A stretch of DNA of 64,000 bases from Vibrio sp. Of7-15. GTDB taxonomy: Bacteria; Pseudomonadota; Gammaproteobacteria; Enterobacterales; Vibrionaceae. The notes beneath the pieces are model-generated. The model worked only from the letters and a program-made list of their open reading frames with translations. It searched no databases and was not told the DNA's origin. This document shows positions 27,332-37,416 of this stretch, piece by piece. Both the position numbers and the translations under genes were made by a program. Numbering within the stretch: position 1 is the first letter of the stretch; every line of letters starts with the position of its first letter. Location: positions 62,001-126,000 of the forward strand of contig NZ_JAKRGH010000002.1 in assembly GCF_022347565.1 (NCBI RefSeq), in the 5' to 3' direction.

Positions 27332-27895
27332 ATGAAGCCACTAATTATTGCCACACTTTCCCTTTTTATTCTCTCTGCTTGCTCATCACTGCCCACCGGT
27401 TTACAAAGTCGCGCAGAAAACCCTATTGTTGATTACCAAGACCTTGCCTCAGGTGTTCGAGCCGATGAATCAGTTGTATTCGATGTTCGTTTAGGAGGCG
27501 TGATCGCGAGCATTGATAATATGGCAGATAAAACCCGCATTGAAATCGTTAACTTACCTTTAACATCGAGTGGTAAGCCAGACATAAAGCAAGAACCAAA
27601 TGATCGTTTTATTGCCTATGTTGATGGTTTTTTAGAGCCAGTGTCTTATGCTGAAGGCCGACTAATTACGGTTGTTGGCACAAGTGCTGGTTATGAAAAT
27701 AATAAAGTGGGTGAATATTCTTCAACAGTTCCTGTCATTGAGGCGTACGGTCATCAATTGTGGCGAGTAGAAGAAACGGTCATCATCCATAATCATGACT
27801 CTAATTTTCCACCTTGTTATGGTCTGTATTGCCGCTATTACAGAAACTACTTAGGTGTGTCTAAAGGCACCGTGACACAGGAAGTAAAATTATAA
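27332..27895 (+). CDS. slp: Slp-family outer-membrane lipoprotein
   Basis: A lipoprotein precursor with a short signal peptide and lipobox LSAC (KPLIIATLSLFILSAC), matching the Slp/YeaY family of outer-membrane lipoproteins induced by starvation in E. coli. The start at 27332 is preferred because GAG lies about nine bases upstream; another ATG sits at 27323. Family features include RADESVVFDVRLGGVIASI and the C-terminal YGHQLWRVEETV. The Cys-Tyr rich end (PPCYGLYCRYYRNYLG) is notable. The exact role is unknown. It is placed between tsaB and fadD as yeaY is in E. coli. Confidence 0.88.
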   Translation: MKPLIIATLSLFILSACSSLPTGLQSRAENPIVDYQDLASGVRADESVVFDVRLGGVIASIDNMADKTRIEIVNLPLTSSGKPDIKQEPNDRFIAYVDGFLEPVSYAEGRLITVVGTSAGYENNKVGEYSSTVPVIEAYGHQLWRVEETVIIHNHDSNFPPCYGLYCRYYRNYLGVSKGTVTQEVKL

Positions 27896-27912
27896 TTTCC
27901 TTACAACAAAGA

Positions 27913-28767
27913 ATGATCGAAACGGAGCACCATGGCCTTGCTGCATTAGAGGCTGGAAAGAAAGGTGCAAAGACAGTATTTCTTTTTCTTCATGGTTGGC
28001 AAGATAATGCAGCTAGCTTTAGTTCAGTACTCAGTGACATGGTTACTAGTGACCCTGAGCACTACTATGTAGCCATTGACTGGCCCGGACATGGTTTATC
28101 TTCCCACAAAGCATCAGATAATTATTATCATTTTTTTGACTATATTGACGACCTACATCAGGTAGTGGTGAATTTATCAGCAAACAGATTAGTTATTGTT
28201 GGCCATTCCCTTGGTGCTTTAGTAGCGAGTTGTTATAGTGCCGCCTTCCCAGATAAGGTTTCTGCATTGGTGATGATCGAAGGGCTAGGGCCATTGGCCG
28301 AGTCTGAACGTAATGCTGCGAACCGATTACGAACTGGTATGCTTAGTCGTCAAAGGTTGAGAAAAAAATCACCACGTACGCTTCGGGATCAAAAGGAAGC
28401 GTTGAAGCTACGCATGGCAGCCAATCAGTTGCCAGAAACACTGTTGTGGCCAATCGTTGAGAGAGGAACTCGATTTGATGGCCAGCATTGGTATTGGAGT
28501 CATGATCCAAAATTGAAATGTGACTCTTTATATCGGATGGCAGAAGAACACGCTCACAGTCTAATGCGTGAGATTCAATGTCCATCACTATGTATTTTAG
28601 GTCAACAAGGGTTTCATCATCTAAAAGATCACTCTCAGCGCGCTATGTGCTTTAAAAATTTGCAGGTTACTTCCATTCCAGGTGGTCATCATTGCCATTT
28701 AGAGCAACCTAAGTCGACGGCAGAACTGATCTTTGCTTTACTTAACAAAATTCAAACAAGCGATTAA
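27913..28767 (+). CDS. Alpha/beta hydrolase
   Basis: A 284-residue alpha/beta hydrolase, probably cytoplasmic since no signal peptide is seen. The nucleophile elbow is VGHSLGALVAS with Ser99. An oxyanion strand FLFLHGWQDNAASF is present, and the late catalytic His lies in PGGHHCHLEQP. It looks like an esterase or thioesterase-type enzyme. The substrate cannot be assigned, but the place 17 bases after the lipoprotein gene and just before fadD hints at lipid or acyl-ester chemistry. Confidence 0.82.
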   Translation: MIETEHHGLAALEAGKKGAKTVFLFLHGWQDNAASFSSVLSDMVTSDPEHYYVAIDWPGHGLSSHKASDNYYHFFDYIDDLHQVVVNLSANRLVIVGHSLGALVASCYSAAFPDKVSALVMIEGLGPLAESERNAANRLRTGMLSRQRLRKKSPRTLRDQKEALKLRMAANQLPETLLWPIVERGTRFDGQHWYWSHDPKLKCDSLYRMAEEHAHSLMREIQCPSLCILGQQGFHHLKDHSQRAMCFKNLQVTSIPGGHHCHLEQPKSTAELIFALLNKIQTSD

Positions 28768-28896
28768 AACCTATGTGTTAATTGTTTGTTAAATGTGCTG
28801 TAATGGTGCTTATTAAACATACGTCATAAGATTAGAGTAATTACCCTACACGTACAATAAGCTGCCAAGTAGCAAAATAGATCAAGGAGAATTCAC

Positions 28897-30606
28897 GTGG
28901 ATAAAGTTTGGCTTTCCCGTTACCCAAGTGACATACCAGCAGAAATTAACCCTGACAGTTACTCATCGCTGGTGGATATGTTTGAGCAATCAGTACATAA
29001 ATTTGCTGATCAAACGGCATTCATTAACATGGGTTCGGTTATGACCTTCCGAAAACTGGAAGAGCGAAGCCGTGCATTTGCTGCGTATTTACAAAATGAA
29101 CTGAAGCTGAAAAAAGGCGATCGTGTGGCGATCATGATGCCAAATCTACTTCAGTATCCTATTGCGTTATTTGGTGTGTTACGAGCAGGGTTAGTGGTTG
29201 TAAATGTTAATCCACTTTATACCCCACGAGAGTTGGAGCATCAGTTAAATGATTCTGGCGCAAAAGCCATTGTTATTGTATCTAACTTTGCACATACCCT
29301 TGAAAAAGTGGTTAAAAATACCCCGGTTAAACACGTTGTTTTGACCAATCTTGGGGAGCAATTACCAAGGCCAAAAGGCACGATTGTTAACTTTGTTGTT
29401 AAGTATGTGAAGAAAATGGTGCCTAAATATAATTTGCCACATGCGACATCCATGCGTAAGGCGTTGAGTAAAGGGCGTCGTATGCAATATGTGAAGCCAT
29501 TTATGAATGGTGAAGATATCGCTTTTTTGCAATATACCGGTGGTACCACAGGTGTGGCAAAAGGGGCGGTATTAACTCATCGTAACATGCTAGCCAATGT
29601 GATGCAGGCGAAAGGCACCTATGGGCCAGTATTAACAGAAGGCCAAGAACTCGTGGTAACGGCCCTTCCGCTTTATCATGTGTTTGCTCTAACGGTAAAC
29701 TGCTTGCTGTTTATTGAGCTTGGTGGTCAAAACTTAATGATCACAAACCCTCGCGATATTCCTGGGTTTGTTAAAGAGCTGCAAAAGTATCAATTTACGG
29801 CGATCACGGGCGTAAATACGTTATTCAATGCCCTTGTAAATAATGAAGACTTCCACGAACTTGATTTTAGCCGTATGCGTTTAGCCGTTGGTGGTGGTAT
29901 GGCTGTACAGCGCTCTGTTGCAGAAAAGTGGCAGCAGTTAACAGGAGTGCACTTACTGGAAGGCTATGGTTTAACCGAGTGTTCGCCATTAGTAGCAGCG
30001 TACCCATATGATTTAACAGAGTACAATGGGTCAATTGGTTTACCTGTTCCTTCAACGGATATTCGTATGATCGATGAAGAGGGGAATGTAGTTGGTAATG
30101 ATCAAATGGGTGAACTTCAAGTTAAGGGCCCTCAAGTCATGCGTGGTTACTGGCAGCGCCCTGAAGCGACCAAAGAAGTGCTGACTGAAGACGGTTGGTT
30201 ATCTACCGGAGATATTGTTCAGTTTGATGACGAAGGTTTCTTGCACATTGTCGATCGTAAAAAAGACATGATTTTGGTGTCTGGATTTAATGTCTATCCG
30301 AATGAAATTGAGGATGTGGTTGCTTTGAATGACAAAGTGATGGAAGTGGCTGCTATTGGCCAACCTCATGAAGTTTCTGGAGAGCTTGTTAAAGTTTGTG
30401 TAGTGAAGCGTGATCCAAGCCTTACAAAAGATGAGCTATTAGCTCATTGCCGTAAACACTTAACTGGTTATAAAGTCCCTAAGATTGTAGAGTTTAGAGA
30501 TGACTTACCAAAAACCAATGTTGGCAAGATCTTACGTCGTGCACTGCGTGAAGAGTCACAAGAAACCGCAGACGTAAAAGCAGAGTCGGAAAAAGCTGAA
30601 GCCTAA
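28897..30606 (+). CDS. fadD: Long-chain acyl-CoA synthetase
   Basis: Activates long-chain fatty acids to acyl-CoA for beta-oxidation or phospholipid use, at the inner face of the membrane. The start is GTG with AAGGAG eight bases upstream. The AMP-binding motif is [19 protein letters not shown] near residue 213. The second motif is [11 protein letters not shown], and the FACS-type signature follows around [22 protein letters not shown]. The length of 569 residues matches FadD. The order tsaB-slp-hydrolase-fadD-rnd resembles the E. coli tsaB-yeaY-fadD-rnd region. No clear FadR site could be picked out by eye. Confidence 0.95.
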   Translation: MDKVWLSRYPSDIPAEINPDSYSSLVDMFEQSVHKFADQTAFINMGSVMTFRKLEERSRAFAAYLQNELKLKKGDRVAIMMPNLLQYPIALFGVLRAGLVVVNVNPLYTPRELEHQLNDSGAKAIVIVSNFAHTLEKVVKNTPVKHVVLTNLGEQLPRPKGTIVNFVVKYVKKMVPKYNLPHATSMRKALSKGRRMQYVKPFMNGEDIAFLQYTGGTTGVAKGAVLTHRNMLANVMQAKGTYGPVLTEGQELVVTALPLYHVFALTVNCLLFIELGGQNLMITNPRDIPGFVKELQKYQFTAITGVNTLFNALVNNEDFHELDFSRMRLAVGGGMAVQRSVAEKWQQLTGVHLLEGYGLTECSPLVAAYPYDLTEYNGSIGLPVPSTDIRMIDEEGNVVGNDQMGELQVKGPQVMRGYWQRPEATKEVLTEDGWLSTGDIVQFDDEGFLHIVDRKKDMILVSGFNVYPNEIEDVVALNDKVMEVAAIGQPHEVSGELVKVCVVKRDPSLTKDELLAHCRKHLTGYKVPKIVEFRDDLPKTNVGKILRRALREESQETADVKAESEKAEA

Positions 30607-30641
30607 TTGGTTATTTAAGGTACAATTAACATCGCTATTTT

Positions 30642-30671
30642 AATGCCAGCATCTGCTGGCATTTTATTTTT
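30642..30671 (+). terminator. Terminator between fadD and rnd
   Basis: AATGCCAGC (30642-30650) and GCTGGCATT (30655-30663) form a perfect 9-bp stem with a 4-base loop, followed by TTATTTTTC. The stem ends 20 bases before the rnd start codon, so rnd needs its own promoter or read-through. Confidence 0.85.
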
Positions 30672-30683
30672 CAAAGGTATGCC

Positions 30684-31811
30684 GTGAATTTTGAAATCAT
30701 TGTAGAACAAGAGCGTTTACGCCAAGTGTGTGAATTAGTTTCTCAAAAACCGTATTTAATGGTCGATACGGAATTTGTTCGAACTCGAACCCTATACCCA
30801 AGGCTAGGCCTCATTCAAATTTATGATGGTGATATTCTGGCGTTGATCGATCCCATTGCATTGGAAGACATGACACCATTTTGGCAAGTTCTGCAAAATA
30901 AAAACGTCACTAAGGTGTTACATGCATGCGGTGAAGATTTAGAGGTCTTTCAGCACTATGCTGACTGTATGCCAACACCAATGTTAGATACTCAGGTTAT
31001 GGCTTCCTTCTTGGGATATGGGATGTCTGCAGGTTTTGGTAGCTTAGTGAAAGACTTTTTAGGCATTGATCTCGATAAAGGTGAAGCTCGTACCGACTGG
31101 ATGGCAAGGCCACTTAGCAATAAGCAACTTAATTATGCTGCAGCGGATGTTTTTTACTTATTGCCATTGTTCGAAAAAATTAAGCAAGAAGTTGAAAAGG
31201 TAAGCTGGTGGGAGGCCGTTGAGCTTGAAACGCAATTAGTGATGGAAAAACGTCAGCGTCAAGTGGATCCAGAGAAAGCTTATCTCGATATTAAAAATGC
31301 TTGGCAGCTACGACCAAGGCAGTTGGCTGTATTACAACAAGCAGCAAAATGGCGTTTATTAGAAGCCCAAAAAAGAGATCTAGCTTTAAATTTTGTCGTC
31401 AAAGAGCTTAATTTGTGGAAATTGGCTCGTTATAACCTACGCAGTCGTGAGCAGTTAGAAAAAGAAGGCTTTGAAAGAATGGAAATTCAGCGTCATGGGA
31501 ATCGTTTATTAAAGATGGTTTATGATGCTGATGGATTAAATGAAGCTGACTTGCCAGCACCAATTACACGGTTGGTGGATATGCCTGGATATAAGCAAAT
31601 TTTTAAATTATTAAAAGACCAAATAAAAGAGGTCTCTGAGCAAACGGGGCTCGCTACTGAGTTCTTAGCCTCTAAAAAGCAACTAAATCAGCTATTGTCA
31701 TGGGACTGGAAATATAATCGATCAGCCGACGCCTTACCTGATGTATTATCTGGTTGGCGTAAAGAGTTATTGGAAGAGCGTTTATTGAAAGTGTTAGAAC
31801 GTTCAAAATAA
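30684..31811 (+). CDS. rnd: Ribonuclease D
   Basis: A DEDD-family 3'-5' exoribonuclease that trims tRNA precursors. The start is GTG. The exonuclease domain (about 1-170) shows the acidic residues in LMVDTEFVRTRTLYP, HACGEDLEVFQHY and LNYAAADVFYLLPL. An HRDC domain follows from about residue 205 (LRPRQLAVLQQAAKWRLLEA), and a second helical repeat lies at the C-terminus. The length of 375 residues is typical. Confidence 0.95.
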   Translation: MNFEIIVEQERLRQVCELVSQKPYLMVDTEFVRTRTLYPRLGLIQIYDGDILALIDPIALEDMTPFWQVLQNKNVTKVLHACGEDLEVFQHYADCMPTPMLDTQVMASFLGYGMSAGFGSLVKDFLGIDLDKGEARTDWMARPLSNKQLNYAAADVFYLLPLFEKIKQEVEKVSWWEAVELETQLVMEKRQRQVDPEKAYLDIKNAWQLRPRQLAVLQQAAKWRLLEAQKRDLALNFVVKELNLWKLARYNLRSREQLEKEGFERMEIQRHGNRLLKMVYDADGLNEADLPAPITRLVDMPGYKQIFKLLKDQIKEVSEQTGLATEFLASKKQLNQLLSWDWKYNRSADALPDVLSGWRKELLEERLLKVLERSK

Positions 31812-31840
31812 GAACATAATTTTAGCAAAAGTATTCCTAA

Positions 31841-31874
31841 AAAATAAGCCAGTATCTGCTGGCTTATTTTATTA
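31841..31874. terminator. Bidirectional terminator between rnd and minE
   Basis: AAAATAAGCCAG (31841-31852) pairs with CTGGCTTATTTT (31859-31870), a 12-bp perfect stem between convergent genes, with T-rich tails on both strands. Confidence 0.85.
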
Positions 31875-31891
31875 TTAAGAGTTAGCGAACT

Positions 31892-32155
31892 TTATTTAGT
31901 TTCATCTTCCGGTAGGGTAACATTTAACTCTAAAACGGAAAGATCTTCTTCTTTTTGCTCCAGCGATACAGTGACCATATCAGGGCTGACTTCTACGTAT
32001 TTACTGATCACTTCGAGAATATCTTCTTTCAGTTTTGGTAAATAAGTAGGCGCTGGCCCACCGCTACGACGTTCAGCAACAATAATCTGCAGCCTTTCTT
32101 TAGCTATATTAGCGGAAGGTTTTTTAGGTGTTCTGAAAAACTCAAGCAGCGCCAT
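31892..32155 (-). CDS. minE: Cell division topological specificity factor MinE
   Basis: Stimulates the MinD ATPase and sweeps MinCD off the midcell, setting the division site. The 87-residue protein has the amphipathic membrane-targeting start ([12 protein letters not shown]), the MinD-contact helix around [13 protein letters not shown], and the dimerisation domain after [17 protein letters not shown]. It is last in the minCDE operon, with a 3-base gap after minD. Confidence 0.96.
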   Translation of the reverse strand: MALLEFFRTPKKPSANIAKERLQIIVAERRSGGPAPTYLPKLKEDILEVISKYVEVSPDMVTVSLEQKEEDLSVLELNVTLPEDETK

Positions 32156-32158
32156 TCT

Positions 32159-32971
32159 TTAGCCTCCAAATAATCGTTTTAGAAGGCCTTTTTTCTCTTC
32201 CTCAAGGAAACGGAAAGGGCGTTCTTCACCAATTAAACGTGCAACGGTATCTTCGTAGGCTGCACCAGCATCGGAGGTGGTATCAAAAATAACAGGAACA
32301 CCTTTGTTGGATGCATTGAGCACAGACTGGCTTTCAGGGATAACGCCCAGTAAAGGAATATGAAGGATTTCTTCTACATCTTGTACACTTAACATTTCAC
32401 CTAAGGTTACGCGTGCAGGGCTGTAGCGAGTCAGAAGCAAGTGTTGTTTTACTGGCTCTAACCCATTTTCGGCACGGCGAGATTTAGAATCAAGAATCCC
32501 CAAGATGCGATCTGAGTCTCTCACCGAAGAAACTTCTGGGTTAGTCGTGACAATGGCTTCGTCAGCAAAATACAGAGCCATTAGCGCACCAAGCTCTATA
32601 CCTGCAGGTGAATCGCAAATAATGAAATCAAATTCCATGTCTTGGAGTTCATTAAGAACGACTTCCACTCCCTCTTTGGTCAGTGCGTCTTTATCGCGAG
32701 TTTGAGAAGCGGGTAAGATGAATAGGTTTTCAACACGTTTATCTTTTATTAATGCTTGGTTGAGTGTTGCTTCACCGTTGATAACATTTACAAAATCATA
32801 AACAACACGTCGCTCACAACCCATAATTAAGTCAAGGTTTCTTAAACCAATATCAAAGTCAATAACGGCGGTTTTTTTGCCCAGTAGTGCTAAGCCTGAC
32901 GCGATAGCTGCACTTGAAGTGGTTTTACCTACACCACCTTTGCCTGAGGTAACAACGATAATTCGTGCCAT
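32159..32971 (-). CDS. minD: Septum site-determining ATPase MinD
   Basis: A ParA-family ATPase that binds the membrane when ATP-loaded and recruits MinC. The deviant Walker A is GKGGVGKTTSSAAIA (residues 10-24). The switch regions are IDFDIGLRNLDLIMG and ICDSPAGIELGAL. The C-terminal amphipathic membrane helix EEEKKGLLKRLFGG is intact. The length of 270 residues is standard. It lies between minC (22-base gap) and minE. Confidence 0.97.
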   Translation of the reverse strand: MARIIVVTSGKGGVGKTTSSAAIASGLALLGKKTAVIDFDIGLRNLDLIMGCERRVVYDFVNVINGEATLNQALIKDKRVENLFILPASQTRDKDALTKEGVEVVLNELQDMEFDFIICDSPAGIELGALMALYFADEAIVTTNPEVSSVRDSDRILGILDSKSRRAENGLEPVKQHLLLTRYSPARVTLGEMLSVQDVEEILHIPLLGVIPESQSVLNASNKGVPVIFDTTSDAGAAYEDTVARLIGEERPFRFLEEEKKGLLKRLFGG

Positions 32972-32993
32972 CTCTATTATTCCTTATAAAATG

Positions 32994-33656
32994 TTATAGT
33001 GTGAGCGTTTCGATATGTAGATGATCATCTATCATAGTAATCATGACATTTTGATGCCAATGCTCACCATTAATCTGGTCACTCAGCCAATAATTACCCG
33101 CAATGGAAATCAGCTCAGCTTGTAAATTGTTACAGAAGATTTTGGCATCATGTTGGCCGCTTGCTCCCGCAATGGCTCGACCACGTAGAGTACCATAAAT
33201 GTGAATGCTACCGTCGGCGATGACTTCTGCTCCGGGGCTTACGTGGTTTAAAATGACTAAATCACAGTTGCGAGCGTAAATTTGCTGGCCTGAGCGAACA
33301 GGGGTACGAATTACCTTCGTTGGTTCTAGAAGCGGTTTAGGCGCTTTAGTGGGCTTAACTGAGGTCATGACTGCAAACCCAGCTTCGGTTGCAGAAGCTT
33401 GCTTTTGTTCACATTGGCACCCAGTGATCCCTACTGGAATCATCCCTGCCTCTTCGACTCCTATCTTTAGCTGAGCAAAGTCAATTTCACCAGAAACATG
33501 TTCGATATTGATCACGACAGGAGCAGACGCGAAAAAAGAAGGCGCTTGAGCTACTTTTTGCTCAAGAACATCGAGTGCATTGGCAATATTGTCATCGGGT
33601 AAATGAAGTACTGAAAGCGTAAAGCTACTGCCTTTCAAGTCTGCTATTTTGGTCAT
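32994..33656 (-). CDS. minC: Septum formation inhibitor MinC
   Basis: The division inhibitor of the Min system, which blocks FtsZ assembly away from midcell. It has an N-terminal FtsZ-inhibiting domain (about 1-105) and a C-terminal beta-helix (about 120-220) that binds MinD, with the repeats [23 protein letters not shown]. The 220-residue length is normal. It is first in the minCDE operon; the divergent neighbour on the plus strand is ycgL, as in E. coli. Confidence 0.95.
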   Translation of the reverse strand: MTKIADLKGSSFTLSVLHLPDDNIANALDVLEQKVAQAPSFFASAPVVINIEHVSGEIDFAQLKIGVEEAGMIPVGITGCQCEQKQASATEAGFAVMTSVKPTKAPKPLLEPTKVIRTPVRSGQQIYARNCDLVILNHVSPGAEVIADGSIHIYGTLRGRAIAGASGQHDAKIFCNNLQAELISIAGNYWLSDQINGEHWHQNVMITMIDDHLHIETLTL

Positions 33657-33867
33657 GGTCTCAACTATGGTCTGAAATTGCCAACAGGGAATCTATTTGC
33701 ATTATCACATGTGTCTTTGCATGTTATATTCAGATCTGACTATCAGCAAGTCATCTTATGGCCTGTGGCGCGTTTTCAGACAAAGTTCTCACGAAATGTG
33801 CGTTTTATCGGGTTTTGAGGCAATGATAACAACCGACACCTGCTAAATAATGATTGAGGAAAAACAC

Positions 33868-34158
33868 GTGGTATTGTGTTCGATTTACAAAAGCGCAAAA
33901 AAAGAAGGCGCTTACCTTTATGTTCCAAAGAAAGATGATTTTTCTTCAGTTCCGAAAGATTTGCTAACAATGTTTGGGTCACCTCAGTTTGTGATGGTGA
34001 TAAAACTAGAGGGGCGAACTTTGGCTCAGGTTGATGTCGAAAAGGTGAAGCAATCTCTTAAAGATGATGGTTTTTTCTTGCAATTACCACCACCGCCAGA
34101 AAACTTACTAGAAAAATACAAAGCAGATAAATTGAAACGGAAAACAGAAGAAGGATAA
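33868..34158 (+). CDS. ycgL: YcgL-family protein
   Basis: A small conserved gamma-proteobacterial protein of unknown biochemical function (YcgL domain). The GTG at 33868 is chosen because GAGG lies about eight bases upstream and because the protein then starts close to the conserved [20 protein letters not shown]. An ATG 18 bases earlier has no evident ribosome site. The proline run [13 protein letters not shown] near the C-terminus is typical. It is divergent from minC and four bases before the transglycosylase gene, with which it is probably co-transcribed. Confidence 0.85.
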   Translation: MVLCSIYKSAKKEGAYLYVPKKDDFSSVPKDLLTMFGSPQFVMVIKLEGRTLAQVDVEKVKQSLKDDGFFLQLPPPPENLLEKYKADKLKRKTEEG

Positions 34159-34161
34159 TTC

Positions 34162-35133
34162 ATGAGAAAACGTGTGTTAACTGCTCTGCTAGGGCTGAGC
34201 TTGACGGCTGCATCCAGCTCATATGCAGTCAGCTTTGATGAGTATATTCAGGGATTAAAAGAGCAAGCACGCGCAGAAGGTATTTCTGAGACCATTTTAA
34301 CTCAGGCATTTGATGGTGTTGAATATAAGAAAAAAGCCGTAAAAGCGGACCGTAATCAGCCTGAAAAAAAATTAACATTGGATCAGTATCTACCAAGAGC
34401 TGTACCTGATTGGAAAGTAAAACAAGCAAAAGAGCTATATAAAAAACATTACACTGAACTGAATGAAATCGGGAATAAGCTGGGTGTTCAGCCTCGTTTT
34501 ATTGTGGCTTTATGGGGTGTTGAAAGTAATTTTGGTCGTTTCACTGGTGGGTTTAGCGTGATAGAAGCGTTATCTACACTGGCCTATGATGGTCGTCGGG
34601 AAGCTTTTTTCCGTAAACAAACCATGGCTGCATTAACTATCTTGGAAGAAGGGCATATTGCGCCTGATAATATGAAAGGCTCATGGGCCGGTGCAATGGG
34701 GCAATGTCAGTTTATGCCCACGTCTTTTCTTGCTTATGCAAAAGATGGGAATGGAGACGGTAAAAAAGACATCTGGAATACAGAAGCGGATGTTTTTGCT
34801 TCAACAGCAAATTACTTAAAGCAAGTGGGGTGGGATAGTAACTACACATGGGGACGCCAAGTTCAGTTACCAAAAAACTTTAATTATCAGCTAAAGGGAC
34901 TTAAAAAAGCCCAAGCTCAATCGTTGGCACAATGGCAAGAGTTAGGTGTTAGGCGCTTGAACGGAAAGGCGTTACCTGAGGTCGATTTGGATGCATGGTT
35001 AGTGCAGCCGGATGATAATAAAGGCCGAGCTTACCTTGTCTATGGTAATTACCAAGCCCTAATGAAGTGGAACCGTTCACACTATTTTGCATTAGCGGTG
35101 AGTCATTTAGCCGATCGTATAAAACATGGTTAG
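34162..35133 (+). CDS. Lytic murein transglycosylase, MltB-like
   Basis: An enzyme cleaving the MurNAc-GlcNAc bond of peptidoglycan to a 1,6-anhydro product. The N-terminus has a signal peptide (about 1-22, ending SSSYA) with no lipobox, so it is probably soluble in the periplasm, unlike E. coli MltB. The catalytic Glu121 lies in LWGVESNFGRFTGG, and the downstream AGAMGQCQFMPTSFLAYAKD matches the SLT_2/MltB family. An EF-hand-like DGNGDGKKDIW follows. No C-terminal peptidoglycan-binding domain is seen. It follows ycgL by three bases. Confidence 0.92.
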   Translation: MRKRVLTALLGLSLTAASSSYAVSFDEYIQGLKEQARAEGISETILTQAFDGVEYKKKAVKADRNQPEKKLTLDQYLPRAVPDWKVKQAKELYKKHYTELNEIGNKLGVQPRFIVALWGVESNFGRFTGGFSVIEALSTLAYDGRREAFFRKQTMAALTILEEGHIAPDNMKGSWAGAMGQCQFMPTSFLAYAKDGNGDGKKDIWNTEADVFASTANYLKQVGWDSNYTWGRQVQLPKNFNYQLKGLKKAQAQSLAQWQELGVRRLNGKALPEVDLDAWLVQPDDNKGRAYLVYGNYQALMKWNRSHYFALAVSHLADRIKHG

Positions 35134-35146
35134 TTGAGAAAAAAGA

Positions 35147-35177
35147 TAAAAAAGGCTCGATCATCGAGCCTTTTTTA
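35147..35177. terminator. Bidirectional terminator between the transglycosylase gene and folD
   Basis: GGCTCGA (35154-35160) and TCGAGCC (35164-35170) form a 7-bp stem with A-run and T-run flanks. It serves both converging genes. Confidence 0.85.
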
Positions 35178-35198
35178 TAAAACTGCTAAAAGTAGAGT

Positions 35199-36056
35199 TT
35201 ATTTACTGTGGTATTGTTCACATGCCAGCATGGTGTTTTCAATTAAACTTGCCACGGTCATCGGGCCCACACCGCCTGGAACTGGAGTAATGTAGCTGGC
35301 TTTCTCTTTGGCTATATCAAACTCAATATCACCAATAAGTTTACCAGAATCTAGGCGGTTAATGCCTACATCTACTACAATTGCCCCTTCTTTGATCCAC
35401 TCACCTGGAATGAAATTAGGTTTACCAACCGCTACGACAACTAAATCAGCTTGACGAACGTGACCTTCTAGATCTTTGGTAAAGCGGTGGCAGGTTGTTG
35501 TGGTGCAGCCTGCGAGCAAGAGTTCAAGTGTCATTGGGCGACCAACAATATTAGAAGCACCAACCACAACGGCGTGTTTGCCGCGTAACTCAATATTGTA
35601 ACGATCCAATAAGGTGATGATGCCTTTTGGAGTACAAGAACGTAGTTTAGGGATACGTTGACTTAAACGGCCAACATTATAAGGGTGGAATCCATCAACA
35701 TCTTTTTCTGGAGTAATGTGCTCTAGAACTTTAGTGCTGTCGATACCCGCAGGGAGTGGAAGTTGAACTAGGATGCCATCAATTTCATCGTCTTTGTTTA
35801 GTTCGTCAACAAGTGCTAATAGCTCAGCTTCCGTTGCGCTAGATGGTAAATCGAAAGACTTAGAAACAAAGCCAACTTCGTCGCAAGCACGGCGCTTACT
35901 GCCTACATACACTTGTGATGCTGGATCTTGGCCAACAAGTACAACAGCTAACCCAGGGGCTCGCAGTCCGGCATCAATACGTGCTTTTACTCGTGCAGAC
36001 ACTTCAGAGCGAACAGTCTGTGAAATCAACTTACCATCAATAATTTGAGCGGCCAT
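35199..36056 (-). CDS. folD: Bifunctional methylenetetrahydrofolate dehydrogenase/cyclohydrolase
   Basis: Interconverts 5,10-methylene-THF and 10-formyl-THF with NADP. The substrate-side segment [22 protein letters not shown] holds the catalytic Lys and Tyr. The second signature is [29 protein letters not shown] (residue ~105). The NADP-binding Rossmann part has [12 protein letters not shown], and [18 protein letters not shown] is near the C-terminus. The length of 285 residues is typical. It diverges from the tRNA-Arg(UCU) gene, the same pairing (folD-argU) as in E. coli. Confidence 0.97.
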   Translation of the reverse strand: MAAQIIDGKLISQTVRSEVSARVKARIDAGLRAPGLAVVLVGQDPASQVYVGSKRRACDEVGFVSKSFDLPSSATEAELLALVDELNKDDEIDGILVQLPLPAGIDSTKVLEHITPEKDVDGFHPYNVGRLSQRIPKLRSCTPKGIITLLDRYNIELRGKHAVVVGASNIVGRPMTLELLLAGCTTTTCHRFTKDLEGHVRQADLVVVAVGKPNFIPGEWIKEGAIVVDVGINRLDSGKLIGDIEFDIAKEKASYITPVPGGVGPMTVASLIENTMLACEQYHSK

Positions 36057-36282
36057 GATCTTCCTTTAATTGTGGTTGACAGATAAAACTGCAGGTATTG
36101 TCGCAGATATTAATTTGAATATCTACGAAGCAAACGTTTGCTTGTGGTGGCTTTGAAATTGCCTAGTAGAAATAAACTTAAGAAATGAATAGGATAGGAG
36201 CAGTAAGTCGTTTTAAAAAGCATCAGAGTGTTTTTTTTTTAAACGGTTGAACGTGTTTTTATTAAATAAGCCGATAAAATCA

Positions 36283-36310
36283 TTGACCTGAAATATTCTG
36301 CTCTTATAAT
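36283..36310 (+). promoter_or_regulatory. Sigma-70 promoter of tRNA-Arg
   Basis: TTGACC (36283-36288) and a perfect TATAAT (36305-36310) are separated by 16 bases and lie just upstream of the tRNA, which starts at 36325. Confidence 0.75.
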
Positions 36311-36324
36311 CCTCTCCCTGTAGC

Positions 36325-36401
36325 GCGCCCTTAGCTCAGCTGGATAGAGCACGTCCCTTCTAAGGATGTGGTCGTAGGTTCGAATCCTACAGGGCGTGCC
36401 A
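36325..36401 (+). tRNA. argU: tRNA-Arg (anticodon UCU)
   Basis: A 77-nt cloverleaf. Acceptor arms GCGCCCT and AGGGCGT pair with one G-U at the first position. The D-stem is GCTC/GAGC. The anticodon stem is CGTCC/GGATG around loop CTTCTAA, giving anticodon TCT, which reads AGA. The T-arm is TAGGTTCGAATCCTA. The CCA is encoded. It is close in sequence and in place (beside folD) to E. coli argU. Confidence 0.96.
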
Positions 36402-36410
36402 TTATTTAGA

Positions 36411-36454
36411 AGGCGAAGTAGCTTAAAAAGTTACTTCGCCTTTGTCGTTTTTTC
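36411..36454 (+). terminator. Terminator after tRNA-Arg
   Basis: AGGCGAAGTA (36411-36420) pairs with TACTTCGCCT (36432-36441), a 10-bp stem followed by TTGTCGTTTTTTC. Confidence 0.8.
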
Positions 36455-36727
36455 TCTTCCTGTGATGCAACCCTAAACCACATCGCTTATTTTCTTTTGC
36501 AGAGTTCATGTTAGTTAAATGCCTGTTGAATTACTTCTGAGTCTCTATTTCTTCACATTACCAGCTTTAAAGGCATGAAACCGTAGTTGGGATTGAAGCA
36601 AGATAGTTAGACTGATTTTTATGGGGCAATAAAGAAGGGCAAGTGGAAAATAAGTCATTAGAGTGGCGATTATGCTCTTATAATCGCCATGGGTTGTATA
36701 TCAGAGCTGATTACTCATTAAAAGTAA
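36455..36727. other. Non-coding gap between the tRNA terminator and dsbA
   Basis: Together with the tRNA terminator this is a gap of about 325 bases without a gene. Apart from the hairpin at 36664-36689, I see no open reading frame, RNA gene or repeat that I can support. Confidence 0.5.
36664..36689 (-). terminator. Hairpin downstream of dsbA, possible terminator
   Basis: TGGCGATTAT (36664-36673) and ATAATCGCCA (36680-36689) form a perfect 10-bp stem with a 6-base loop, 38 bases after the dsbA stop. The minus-strand tail is only weakly T-rich, so termination may be partial. Confidence 0.55.
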
Positions 36728-37327
36728 TTATAGCGTCAGTAAGTAATTAACCAGTTGGTTGTATTCATCATAACTTTTGATGTTGTTTGGCTTTACGATG
36801 TATTTGTTGTTTACCAGTACACCAGGGACGCCAGTAAGTGTGCTAGCCTCAAATTGTTTATCAAAACGTTTCTGCATTGAGCTGACTGTAAATCCTTGGT
36901 AGGCCGCATCAAACTTCTTAGCGTCTACGCCATGATCGATAAAGAGTTGGCGTAGCGCAGCTTCATCTTTGGGAGCTTGGCCCAATTGGTGAATTTGGTT
37001 AAACATTGCTGGCACCATTTTTTCTTCCACATCTAGTGCTACCATTGTCGCGTAAGATTTAGCCATTGGAACCGCCATGTTGTTGCCCATAAAAGCAACA
37101 TGTACTTTTTCAAAGCGGGCCTCTTTTGGAAGTGATGGTTTTAGGTTCTCAACAACCGCTTCAAACTTATAGCAATGTGGGCAATAGAAAGAGAAGAATT
37201 CCGTTACTGTTGGCTTAGTTGCTTTTGCTACATCAAGTACTTGGTAGTGCTTCCCTTTTTCGAATTGAGTTGCCTGAACAGATAAGCTGATCATTAACGT
37301 TGTAAAAAGTGCAAATAGCTTTTTCAT
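36728..37327 (-). CDS. dsbA: Thiol:disulfide interchange protein DsbA
   Basis: A periplasmic oxidase that introduces disulfide bonds into exported proteins; in V. cholerae (TcpG) it is needed for toxin and pilus assembly. The signal peptide is about 1-19 (ending SVQA). The active site is Cys49-Pro-His-Cys52 in [13 protein letters not shown], the classic DsbA redox pair. The cis-proline loop is [10 protein letters not shown] near residue 162. The helical insert domain is present and the 199-residue length is normal. The gene upstream on the same strand encodes a Cys/His-rich exported protein 89 bases away. Confidence 0.95.
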   Translation of the reverse strand: MKKLFALFTTLMISLSVQATQFEKGKHYQVLDVAKATKPTVTEFFSFYCPHCYKFEAVVENLKPSLPKEARFEKVHVAFMGNNMAVPMAKSYATMVALDVEEKMVPAMFNQIHQLGQAPKDEAALRQLFIDHGVDAKKFDAAYQGFTVSSMQKRFDKQFEASTLTGVPGVLVNNKYIVKPNNIKSYDEYNQLVNYLLTL

Positions 37328-37416
37328 AATTAAATAATTTCCATAATGTAAAATGTATTACTGGGCTGCGCCTACCTTCATTAGTAAACACATGATTAAG
37401 AGTGTTGAGTTGGAAA